A DNA stretch of 64,000 bases. Origin: Marsupella aquatica. Its lineage: Eukaryota > Marchantiophyta. The notes beneath the pieces are model-generated. The model worked only from the letters and a program-made list of their open reading frames with translations. It searched no databases and was not told the origin of the DNA. Below are positions 11,000 through 20,216 of this stretch, piece after piece. Where the stretch lies: positions 7,998,001 to 8,062,000 of the forward strand of contig OZ316896.1 of assembly GCA_973895155.1 (NCBI GenBank), written 5' to 3'. The position numbers and the translations under genes are program-made. The stretch's first letter is position 1. The number at the start of each line of letters is the position of its first letter.

Positions 11000-13900
11000 A
11001 TGGAACCCGGGCAGAGGCCGGAGGTAAGGCTGAGGGTGAAAACCCGATTAGGGTTAGGGCGCGTTAAGCGTCGGCGGCTAGGAAGGATCAACGGGAAGAA
11101 GGACCGGCAGAGGAGAGGGGTAAGGAGCGCTTGCAGGAGATGGTGGCTCATTTGCGAGCACGAACTAGGCAGACGACTACGGGAGGCCAACTACTGTCAG
11201 CTGCTTAGGCAAGCACTCGGGGAGAGAGTAGATACCGACGATCAACCTAAGGAGGGTATGAGCAACGTCAATCAAGCGGCACATTTCTGGGGATGCCTGT
11301 TCGAACGGGCAACTGAGTACATCAAGACTTACGAGGACGAGGAGTCAGAAAGGGCAGCTCGAGAACGGCTGGAGCTCGCTCGATTGTGGGAGCTGCAGAA
11401 GACGGCTTTCTTAGGAGGCGAACTCATCAAGGACGAGTTCCTGTGGACGCCTACTTCCAATCAACTCGACGATCTTCTGTTTTGCAAAGACAGCGTCGTC
11501 GGCATCCGAGAGGCCATCAAGAACTGCAACGACATACACTGGGAATTAAAGGGTAGCACGGAAAGGTGGACCCGGGCAACGGTGCTAGGAGAAACCTCCA
11601 CGGCAGCAGAGATGAAGAGGAAGGGAGCCGTCAACGATGAAGCCACCCCGGCAAAAAGAACGAGGTCGGCGGCACCAAAGAAGCCAGCCGAGCAGCAGAG
11701 CAGGAGGCAGGGAGAAGCCGAAGAGGAGGAGGTCGATCCCATCAAGGCCATTCCAACCAGGGATGACACCTGGAAGGGCTGGGCGGCAACCCTACCGGTG
11801 GAGGTGCAACTACATTTTGCACGGGAGGAGGATGCATGCTTTACGGCCATGCAGACCAAGAAGTACCAAGGCTTCATGGCCGGATCCGGCTTGGAGGCCT
11901 TTGTAAGATTACCATGGCTGAAGCCGGAGGTACCGGAGTCAGACCTATTAGAATTCGTGGGGTCATGGGAACCCGAGACCAATTGCACGAGGATATATGG
12001 GAAGGATTTCTATCTTACTCCCAAGGTGATTGCCGAAGTGTTTGGCTTGCCGATGGGCAATAAGACCAAAGTTGATACCAGGAAGACCTTGCCTGACAAG
12101 GAGTTCCGGTCGTTCCCCGGGCCATCAACGAAGAATGGCTTCTTCCGGAACACCTGCACCAACCCGCACATAGGAGAGATGATCGACTTCTTGCGGGTGA
12201 CCATGCATTGTAACTTGCCGAGGGCAGAGATCGGCAAAGCACAGGTCTATCTGGCAGAAAGGCCAGACCCAAGCCGGGACTACAACGGGTACCTCCTCAA
12301 CCAATTGAAGAAGATCTTAAAGGAGGAGCAGCAGGTAATCGGCATGGGGAGCGTGTCGCGGCTTGGCTATCACATGCCGCTGTTGTGCCGGTATGCCAGA
12401 GGTCAGACTTTTGCCCCGGTACTTCCCCTGCAGGTAAGGGCACCCGAGGAAGCTCCAACGCCGAGGCCGTTGGCTGAGAAGCCTCAACCACCTGTTAGTC
12501 CTACGATCGAGCAGGTGTTTAGGCCCAGGAAGGAAGACTTGCCGATGCAGCAACCAGGCATGCAGAGTCTGCTGAAACTACTGGAGAAAGAAAAGAAATC
12601 GGCATCGGCAACAACAACGGCAACGGCAACAATGCAGGACACTACTACAGAGGTAGGCCTACACCGGCTCACAAGAGAAAACCCCTTTGCTGGAGACAAG
12701 GAGAGAATCAGGCCGGAATCCAAGCCAGGTGTTCGAATGTACGTGGGAACCTCAAGCTCCGAATCTGAGGCAGAATTGCCTAAAGCTCCTACCAACGAAG
12801 AGGAGAGGGAGAAGCCGGACGTCCAAGAGGTAGAGGAGGCAGTGGAGGACTGCAGCCATGATAATTCCGGCTATGGGTCGGACCATCACGTTCCAGGAGT
12901 AAGGACTTGTGGCCGGTTTGTCCCCACACTTCCAAGGGTAGTACGAGGGGACCCCAACCAGCAGAGTAGCCCTGAGTCTCCCCCACCAGATGTTGCTCCC
13001 CCGAGCTTCGACGGCATAAAACAGACGGTGCAGGAATTTCAGGAGCGAATCAAGCAGGAGGAAGAGGCCGCCCTGGCTAAGGAAAAGGATTTACCAGGAG
13101 GAGATTGGCCGGAGGACATCAGGCGGCTAGCCGAAAAAGGAAGCAAACCTCTAGCCACGATTGAAGAGATCCGCAGGACGGCTTGGGAGCAGAGGCCACG
13201 ATGGGCGATGCCGATCACTTCTACTTACTCCACCTACGCTAAGAATAGAGCCATGGAGTATGGTGAGATGTGTGGGGAACTTGCGCTCGGCATCTTTGGA
13301 GAGGAGTTGGAGGTAGGACCCTTTTTCCATAGGGAGCAGTTGGAGAAGCACCAATTAGAAGAAGCGGTGGCTTTAGAGAGAAGCAAGAAGGACGAGGTCA
13401 TTCGGCGGCTTAGGAGGATGGAAGCCGAGATTGAAGATCTAAGGGCGGCCAAGAAAGCCCAAGATGAACTGCGGATTAAACGACATGAGCTGAACATCAT
13501 GCAGGGGCAGTTGGACGCCGCGCAGGCTGATAATCAGAATATCAAGGATAAACTGACTCAGACGCAGGAAGAGTTGGCCGACACGATCAAAGAAAGGGAA
13601 AAGTGGAAGCAAGAGCTGAAGAATACAGAGGAGGCCCACATAACAGCCAACAGCCAGGCCATGGCGGAGACCCAAAGAAAGGAATGGGCGTTGAAAGGGG
13701 AGCTCGAGAAAATCCGCGGAGCCCTTGAGCAGAAGGAGGTCGAGTTAGGGAAATCCTATCAAGGGATTATGGCGCTGCAGCAGGAGCTTGCGTCCCTGAC
13801 GGCCAGCTTCAAGGCCGACCTAAGGGAGAAGGACGAGATGCTCGAACAGACTTACGCCAAGATGAACCAGATGGAGTCTGTCATCATTGCAGAGCTCGAC

Positions 13901-14254
13901 AAGGAGCTAAGAGCAACCCAGGAGGAGAGGGCTACCTTGAAGAAAGAATTGGAGGAAGCCCACAGGGAGCAGGAGGAGGCCAAAAACGAGCTGGAGGGGG
14001 CACGTAAGGACCTGGATGAAACCCAAGAGGAGTTGGAGGAAATCACGAGGAAGATGGAGAACCTACAGCGGCGGGCCGACAACCAAACAGAGCGGCTGAA
14101 GAAACAAGCCGCAGTATTTAAATGCTTAGCTGCAGCAGGTCCATCTCCTGTTGGGACAAACCAGTTACCAGGGGTGGTAACTCAGGGGTCTCACTATACG
14201 GATGCCTCCCTATCACCTGCGACGTTTTTAGGCCTCGGACCCCCTAAAATGTAA
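11000..14254 (+). CDS. LTR-encoded coiled-coil nuclear protein, 3' LTR copy (C-terminus replaced by inserted element)
   Basis: The ATG at 11000 sits in AACCATGG context. The frame is open for 1,084 codons, with CAG at both sites that are TAG in the 5' LTR. The N-terminal basic part, mobile-like central domain, proline-rich linker and long coiled coil are intact. At 14181 the frame enters a 298-bp inserted element and stops within it at 14252-14254, so the nuclear localisation signal and acidic tail are lost from this frame. The remainder continues at 14487-14905. The ORF lies wholly within an LTR, so a full-length genomic RNA could carry it as its first cistron if transcription starts upstream of it. 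Confidence 0.8.
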   Translation: MEPGQRPEVRLRVKTRLGLGRVKRRRLGRINGKKDRQRRGVRSACRRWWLICEHELGRRLREANYCQLLRQALGERVDTDDQPKEGMSNVNQAAHFWGCLFERATEYIKTYEDEESERAARERLELARLWELQKTAFLGGELIKDEFLWTPTSNQLDDLLFCKDSVVGIREAIKNCNDIHWELKGSTERWTRATVLGETSTAAEMKRKGAVNDEATPAKRTRSAAPKKPAEQQSRRQGEAEEEEVDPIKAIPTRDDTWKGWAATLPVEVQLHFAREEDACFTAMQTKKYQGFMAGSGLEAFVRLPWLKPEVPESDLLEFVGSWEPETNCTRIYGKDFYLTPKVIAEVFGLPMGNKTKVDTRKTLPDKEFRSFPGPSTKNGFFRNTCTNPHIGEMIDFLRVTMHCNLPRAEIGKAQVYLAERPDPSRDYNGYLLNQLKKILKEEQQVIGMGSVSRLGYHMPLLCRYARGQTFAPVLPLQVRAPEEAPTPRPLAEKPQPPVSPTIEQVFRPRKEDLPMQQPGMQSLLKLLEKEKKSASATTTATATMQDTTTEVGLHRLTRENPFAGDKERIRPESKPGVRMYVGTSSSESEAELPKAPTNEEEREKPDVQEVEEAVEDCSHDNSGYGSDHHVPGVRTCGRFVPTLPRVVRGDPNQQSSPESPPPDVAPPSFDGIKQTVQEFQERIKQEEEAALAKEKDLPGGDWPEDIRRLAEKGSKPLATIEEIRRTAWEQRPRWAMPITSTYSTYAKNRAMEYGEMCGELALGIFGEELEVGPFFHREQLEKHQLEEAVALERSKKDEVIRRLRRMEAEIEDLRAAKKAQDELRIKRHELNIMQGQLDAAQADNQNIKDKLTQTQEELADTIKEREKWKQELKNTEEAHITANSQAMAETQRKEWALKGELEKIRGALEQKEVELGKSYQGIMALQQELASLTASFKADLREKDEMLEQTYAKMNQMESVIIAELDKELRATQEERATLKKELEEAHREQEEAKNELEGARKDLDETQEELEEITRKMENLQRRADNQTERLKKQAAVFKCLAAAGPSPVGTNQLPGVVTQGSHYTDASLSPATFLGLGPPKM

Positions 14255-14478
14255 GAAATTTTTTTATTTTTTCAACCCCTATAAAGTTGGAATATTCTTG
14301 GAATATTCCAAAATTTTGGTTATAAGGACCCTAAGTCTTCTTATAAGTCTCAAAATTGGATTTAAAAGACCCTATTGTTCTTCTCAGAAAATTCTTAAGT
14401 CTTCCCTTTGAACCAATAAAATGACCCTATACTTCGTCGCACGTGATATGCCATTTTTGTGGAAGTGAAACCCCCGAG
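14181..14478 (+). mobile_element. MITE-like element, 298 bp, with 8-bp target duplication
   Basis: The insertion is absent from the 5' LTR at the equivalent site. It is flanked by GGTGGTAA at 14173-14180 and 14479-14486. Its ends are imperfect inverted repeats (CTCAGGGGTCTCACT at the left; the right end reads CTCGGGGGTTTCACT on the other strand). It has no coding capacity. An 8-bp duplication fits the hAT superfamily; a 9-bp reading (Mutator-like) is possible because the flank is a G run. Confidence 0.85.
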
Positions 14479-14486
14479 GGTGGTAA

Positions 14487-14905
14487 TTGCCGAAGGACAA
14501 GCCGCGCCACCTGCACCAGTGCCGGAGGTAAGTGGGAAGGGGAAGGGACCAGCTGCCGAGCCACCAACGAAGAAGAAGCGGAAACCTTCAGGGTCAAGGA
14601 GTAATACGACTTCACAGGCCGTGGTGATCAAGGAGGTAGACCCAGCACCGACCCCAGACAGGGTCACGGCTAAGGATCCAACTACCCTAGGGGAAGGGGA
14701 AGCCGAAGCCGTGGGAGTGGCTGAGGCCGAAGCCGTGGGTATTGCCGAGGCCGGTGTCGAGGCTGAAGCCGAAGGTGGACCCAGTCAGGCCGATGGAGAG
14801 TTGACTCGGTCAAGGGCAGGTAATCTGTCAGTAGGCGGGCCAACGGCGGTGGCTGAGGAGGAAGTATTGGGGGCGTCCATTGAGGATCCACCACCGGTGT
14901 CGTGA
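14487..14905 (+). pseudogene. C-terminal remainder of the LTR-encoded protein (3' LTR)
   Basis: This continues the LTR ORF after the inserted element. It has the PPTKKKRKP-type nuclear localisation signal, then an Ala/Glu/Gly-rich tail with one more AEAVGVAE-type repeat than the 5' copy, ending at TGA 14903-14905. Confidence 0.8.
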
Positions 14906-15836
14906 CGGTGCAAGGGCGCCGTTCCTTTTAGGGAGGGCGGACGTGGAGGGAGGAGGCGTGAGTGGACAGGGCGGGCACGGATCTCCACGTTTAGGATTAG
15001 GATCAGAACCAGGAGCGGCCCTGACACTTAGCTTAGTGGGATTGCGGTCCCACTGGTAGGAGCAACACTTGTGCTCCTGCCTTGCTGTACATAGGTAGAT
15101 TCGGGCAAGTAGATTACTGTTAAGTAGATTAGGCTTACGATGCAAAGAAGGGCGGATCCACTACCAGGATAAGTACCTGGGCAGCGGGGAGCTCAGGGCC
15201 TCTTCTTTAGCAAGTTTTTAGTTTGCACCAGCCGGGCTGGGATCAAGTAGTACGAGAAGCTCTCGGTTAGTCATACAGTGACCCTTGTGTATATTCATGT
15301 TTCCTCATGCCTAAGAGCTGAATAGAGTTGGCCTCACGGCTTAGTTCGCAGAACTTGTGTATGAGATGTACTGTTTGTATGGCAAGTGCATGGTATGACT
15401 CAGTCAGAATGAGTCATTTTGCTATTTGTGTGTCGCATTAACTTGTGTGAAGAGTGCCCACATCAACAGAAGGAAGGAAAGTAAGCAGGGGAGTGAGAGT
15501 TGGATGTGTCGAGCTGAGAGAGGTCTTAGCGGCTTAACCAAGCCTATTGGGGATCATTCCGGCGGCGGAATCCAAACATACCTAACAAGACGGAGGGGAA
15601 GACAGGGGAAGACAGGGGAAGACAGGGGAAGGCCTATATTAGGCCGGCTACGTATCTCATGACCCGATGAAGGATCTGTCCAGTATATGTGTGTAAAATG
15701 TTAATAGTAGTAGTAGAAGGTTAGCAGCGTCCCATGCCGCTAAGCCGCGGAAACGGCCTCGCCAAGCACGAAACCTGCGGGAATCGGCTTGAGCTGGGGG
15801 GTTTCTTGGGTTTAGGGAGCCATGGGACGCACCACA
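14906..15836 (+). other. Non-coding 3' part of the 3' LTR
   Basis: Nearly identical to 3740-4660. It differs by a transition near 14965 and one additional 11-bp GGGAAGACAGG unit near 15600-15630. No gene is seen. Confidence 0.6.
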
Positions 15837-15841
15837 GTTCT

Positions 15842-16635
15842 CCCCTGTCAGACCAGCGCCATTGTCTGGCCGGAGGATCCCTGTCCCACCTGCAGGCAGT
15901 TGACTCCCAAATTCTCCCTAGGAACGCTCTAGCCAGCCCTCTGTGCTCCCCCGTGAATCCTCACAGCACCTGCCCCCTAAGCGGAAGGTCTTTCCAGCCC
16001 CCTGTCTCCACCGACCATCCGTCCTGAATTGATCTCATTCCCAAGCGTCCGCAAATAGCAGTGACTCCTACAATGTCCACATTTGGCAATGAATTGAAAT
16101 CTACCATACATCTAATTGCATCGTTAATGCTCCAGCGTCCAGGGGCACCATATCTCCCAGGACAAAAAGCCAGATGGGCACGCAGCTCCTCCCAAGCCTT
16201 CCATAGACCACTTGTATACCTGAGACCACCGCCTGCCCTAGGAGTACAGAGCAAAAGCCTATCCTTGAACGTGTAATTGTTTCTTCTGATCACCTTGTAA
16301 TTCAACCATCCCATTAAAGATAAGTTGGCTGCCAGCATCTTCGACCATTCCCTGTCTGGATACTCTAGGGCCTTAGTGAACCATTGTGATAATAATGCAT
16401 TGGAGTGGCTTCTGAAGTCCTTGAATCCCAGGCCGCCCTCTATTTTTGGAAGTGTCATCTTGTCCCATGCCACCAGCGGAATTTTCTTCCCACCTGCAGG
16501 ATTATATCCCCACAGAAAATCTCTACTGAGGGCGTTTCTTGGCCAGACCCGCTGAAGCCTTGAGGTGCATACATGGTAGATTGGGATGGCCTGGAGCACG
16601 TGTTTGACCAATAAGGTTCGACCTGTGAAAGAGAG
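15842..16635 (-). pseudogene. LINE fragment A: C-terminal part of non-LTR reverse transcriptase, split by element A
   Basis: The minus-strand frame (best at 16611-15961) reads GRTLLVKHVLQAIPIY, then FLWGY, VAWDKMTLPKIEGGLGFKD. This is the classic segment after the RT palm in plant LINEs (L1/RTE-like). After about 15960 the frame shifts, and the sequence reaches the element A insertion point at 15841. It continues in a compatible frame in bases 48-1 of the window (WRWSDRGE joined to PLKDFQITNCRVYQ). Element A therefore landed inside a LINE running on the minus strand, whose 3' part lies left of the window. Confidence 0.8.
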
Positions 16636-16649
16636 GTCTTAAAAATATT

Positions 16650-17979
16650 TGTTTTTTTGTTTTTTTAAAATTTATTTTAAATAAAATAAAATAAAACCCG
16701 CAAAACCCTACGGGAAAGGGGGCCAAACAGGCAGCATAGGAGCCCACGCTGAGCAGACGGGTGACAAAAGACCAACTAAAACCTAGAGAGCGCATACCAA
16801 AGAAACCCCGGGCAAGGAGCCACAGGGTGAGAAGGCCAGAAGGTATCAGCAACCATGCTAAGCCCTAGATACCGATTCTATCTAATGCATCCCACTAGTG
16901 AGGCACAAAAAGTCTAAGTCTAGTGGGCTAGGACTGAAGTAGGAGTCAGGAGGAAGAGGAGAACCGAGCCTCCGCCCGGGGGGCCCAGTTCAAGCGTTCC
17001 TTAATAATTTCCTCCTTGATCCGCAGCAACCGTGTGCGCCTATTGCAGGGGCCTAAATCCTCACACAGTCCATGGAGTTGATCAATGACCTCCGTAAATA
17101 TCTTCAACAGGTCAAAACATCTGCTTCTGCCATTATTGAATACACTGTCATTCCAAGCAAGCCAAATGTGCCAGAGTACTTGATACGCCATGAAAACGAG
17201 ATCAGTGAACGAGCTAGGCTGTGGCCCTGAAATGCCTCCATTAGAACTCTCAGATCAACTGCTGGCCAAGTGATCAAATCTGGAAAAGTCCTGGCAACCA
17301 AATCCCAACCTTTGGCAGCAAGCTTGCATGTAAAGAAAATGTGGGGTATACTCTCAGGAGCATTACGGCACAGACCACAAGTACCATCACTCTTACCCAT
17401 CCGCAAAGCCCGTATGTTAGTGAAGAGCCCTTGTGCAATCACTCTCCAGAGAAATGTGCGAGACTTCATGGGGAGATCAGACGCCCATAGTGAGTGCCAA
17501 AGTTTACTCCATTCCAGATCAGAGAGATGAAGCGATCAGATTCTGTTGAGCCTAGTAAAGTCATAACCTTTCGTGCGCAGGAGTTGGTATGCTCTAGCAT
17601 TAGGCAGTGCAAATTTGCTCATTCTCTCCTTTTTGTCCGCCCAGATCTAGCATGTTGCTGAAGAACCAGTCTCTTTGTCATCCGAGATCCTTCTGATTCT
17701 TCTCACAAAGGAAATGCACAGCGCCTCCAATTCTGGGTCCAAACCTCTGATCTTGTTGAGCTTGTGTCGGGCAAATTCCGGAGTGTTGCCACCCCAGCGT
17801 CTGAGGTCAGAGACCTTTCTCAAACCTATTCGTCCGCAAGTCCGGATCAGCCTACCTTTCATGTCTTCTGGAAGATCCTGGAACCCTTCGAGACACCTGA
17901 CAATATCATCAATGCTCCACCAAGCGGCCACAGCAGCACCAGCAGGCGAAAATAACAAGTGAGTACGAAGTGCTTCCCA
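16650..17979 (-). pseudogene. LINE fragment B: 3' part with RT zinc-binding region and A-rich tail
   Basis: Minus-strand pieces at 17958-17647, 17469-17104 and 17191-16946 give, in order, a region homologous to LINE A, the plant zf-RVT block (KSRTFLWRVIAQGLF ... CGLCRNAPESIPHIFFTC) and a C-terminal helical tail. On the minus strand the element ends in an A/T-rich tail (16650-16700). The 14-bp GTCTTAAAAATATT occurs at both ends (16636-16649 and 17980-17993), as expected for a LINE target duplication. However, LINE-like coding may continue to about 18060, so the right boundary is uncertain. Frames are broken. Confidence 0.75.
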
Positions 17980-18171
17980 GTCTTAAAAATATTGTAAGGT
18001 AACAAATGGTTTGCCCATAATGCTGATGCGAACCAGGTTGGTGTGCGCAATCCAGACTTAGGAAATTCTAATCATTCTCACTTATCCAAGTTGGATGCCA
18101 GCCCTTGCAATCGAGTAAGCTAGTCAACTCCAAACGTGTCTAACCCATTGTTCTCTCCTCGGGGTACCACC

Positions 18172-18364
18172 CTCGGGGGTTTCACTTCCACAAAAATGGC
18201 ATATCACATGCGACAAAGGATAGGGTCATTTTATTGGTTCTAAGGGAAGAATATTCCAACCGTATAGGGGTTAAAAAATTAAAAAAAATCTTACATTTAA
18301 AGGGGTCCGAGACCTAATTAAAAACATCGCAGGTGATGGGGATGTCCCCATATAGTGAGACCAC
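18172..18364 (-). mobile_element. Second copy of the MITE-like element (internally deleted, reverse orientation)
   Basis: The left end (CTCGGGGGTTTCACTTCCAC) and the following 80 bases match the reverse complement of the right end of 14181-14478. The right end (ATATAGTGAGA) matches the reverse complement of its left end. About 100 bp of the interior is missing. The right terminus is degraded, so no target duplication could be defined. Confidence 0.75.
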
Positions 18365-19545
18365 CAAGGGACCGCCCTTTAGTTCAAACAAACTTGTTTC
18401 TCTCCTTGGAGTACCACCCTTTAGTTCAAACAAATCTGGTCACAAATGTGAAACAAACACTTTTAACTTTCACTAGCAAAAAGCAAATTGGCCGCCCAAC
18501 AATCTCTAGCACCCACACAGTTAGACTTTAAACAAGAAGCCTTAAATGATGAGTAACAAGCCCATACTTTAGAAACTCTAGCCAAAAAATCAGAAAAACA
18601 ACAAAAAAGGTCAAAAAAGTGCCAAAATTAGCACCTATTTTAGAACAAAATATGGAGCGAACAAAATATGACATAAACTAGCTATGTTTTGACAGCCTAA
18701 AAATGACCAAATTCATCTGAAGTTACATTCCACCAATAAATGACCTCAAATAACACACTATTATCTACAATGGTCTCACAATTACACGAGCTGTCTCTTG
18801 AACTGACAACTAAATCACCTCCAAAAGCCATTGTCATTTTAAAACCAGAAAATAAACTACTACAACTTAGCCTGATACACATTATTGTGAAAAGAAGACA
18901 AGGAGGATAGAAATGACACCATCTAATTGAATTGAAACACAACCCACTAAGAAAATATTAAACTATAAATTTCTCAAGAAACTTTAACCATGAATTCATG
19001 AATAAGTGGTAAAGGCATTTTGAAAATTTGACAAATTTCAAGTTATCCATGTTTTTCAATGGTAATGTCACAAACAATAACTACTTATCATTACTCAGAT
19101 CCAGAAGTCCTCAATTCTTGAAACGAAATATCCCTAGATTTATCTCCTAGCGGGGTTCTAGCTGATCCAGTCTCTTGTTCTTGCTCTTTCTCTTCTGCCA
19201 AAACTTCAGTCAATCGGATTTTGATTCAATCTACTATCTTTTTGTACAATGTATCAGATTTTGTCAACATGAAGTTGTAAGCAAAAACAGTCGTTGAAGA
19301 TAAATCAAGCTCTTGGTGAAACCATATTAACCCCAATTTAAGGAATACTGAAGTATTAGATTAATTCCAATTTTATCTAAATATTATTAGTTAATGAATG
19401 ATCAACCTCTTTAACATTTGGTGGGATAGTCAAAAACTTCAAATGTTTTGTTGCAAGATCTTTATAACAATGCATCACTAAATGACATCAAGTACCTCTT
19501 GATCCATGCACAAATCCTTAATTAAATTGTCATTCATTGTTTCAA
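18365..19545. other. AT-rich stretch without recognised gene
   Basis: A short CCCTTTAGTTCAAACAAA motif repeats at about 18373 and 18417. Otherwise I see only AT-rich sequence with no open frame of interest. Confidence 0.5.
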
Positions 19546-20122
19546 TTGTCTATTTAATTATTATAGGGTTGAATACAAAAAAGATTGACACGCACCAGGG
19601 TGCGTGACCTACAATCATAGTAAGTACCACCCTTTAATTAGTTAGTTTCTTTACAACAATTAATAGGATTGTTGTATATTACAATGTCTACTGGACATTC
19701 ATTTGAATGTCAATAATATCATGCCTTAATATCACCAAACTAAGGCCCCACTAACTAATATTATATCTTAAATAAACTAACCAACTAACTAACTTGTCTA
19801 TTTAATTACTATAGGGTTGAATACAAAAAAGATTGACACGCACCAGGGTCCGTGACCTACAATCATAGTATCACCCTTTAATTAGTTAGTTTCTATTGCT
19901 TTGACTCAATCAGGCATGGAACCATATAAAATCAGAAATCATTGAAAGTTGAGTTCACTTGAAGGTGTAACTATAATTATTATTTATTAATAGGATTGTT
20001 GTATATTACAATGTCTACTGGACATTCATTTGAATGTCAATAATATCATGCCTTAATATCACCAAACTAAGGCCCCACTAACTAATATTATATCTTAAAT
20101 AAACTAACCAACTAACTAACTT
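19546..20122. repeat. Tandem direct duplication of about 250 bp
   Basis: The unit starting TTGTCTATTTAATTA at 19546 recurs at about 19795. The second copy carries roughly 85 extra bases near 19890-19980. Both copies hold a short palindrome (CACGCACC..GGTGCGTG at 19589-19606; one mismatch in the copy at 19837-19854) similar to the palindromes at 23.8-35 kb. No coding content. Confidence 0.85.
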
Positions 20123-20216
20123 AGACAATAAGACTTGTCTAAACTTGAGTTCTCTGGCTACTACTATTCTGAGTTGCCTTTTAAACTGTATGCTAAACTA
20201 CATGCTTCATTACTGT

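Larger units (their letters stand above)
49..15836 (+). mobile_element. Element A: complete Ty3/gypsy LTR retrotransposon with giant LTRs
   Basis: Two long direct repeats (49-4660 and 10885-15836) begin TGTGATGCC and end CACCACA. They enclose a gag-pol region in the order gag, protease, RT, RNase H, integrase, which is the Ty3/gypsy order. The 5 bp before the first repeat (44-48, GTTCT) are repeated exactly after the second (15837-15841), so this is one insertion with its target duplication. A primer-binding-like site follows the 5' LTR and a purine-rich tract precedes the 3' LTR. The integrase tail shows no chromodomain, so it looks non-chromoviral. By eye the LTRs differ by roughly a dozen substitutions over about 4.6 kb, which suggests a recent insertion. 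It sits inside a minus-strand LINE whose reading frame resumes on the other side. Confidence 0.95.
10885..15836 (+). repeat. 3' LTR of element A (4.95 kb, carries a nested TIR element)
   Basis: Direct repeat of 49-4660, with the same TG...CA ends. It is longer mainly because of a 298-bp insertion at 14181-14478, plus one extra 24-bp coding repeat unit near 14710 and one extra 11-bp unit near 15610. It is followed by the GTTCT target duplication. Confidence 0.95.

Noticed and set aside
10885-15836. LTR ORF as an independent host gene
   Set aside because: The same ORF lies in both LTRs at identical positions, and exact LTR termini plus GTTCT duplications bound the whole. It belongs to the retrotransposon.
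49-15836. Endogenous retrovirus or plant pararetrovirus
   Set aside because: No envelope or movement-protein-like frame. The domain order and plant-type Gag fit an ordinary Ty3/gypsy retrotransposon.
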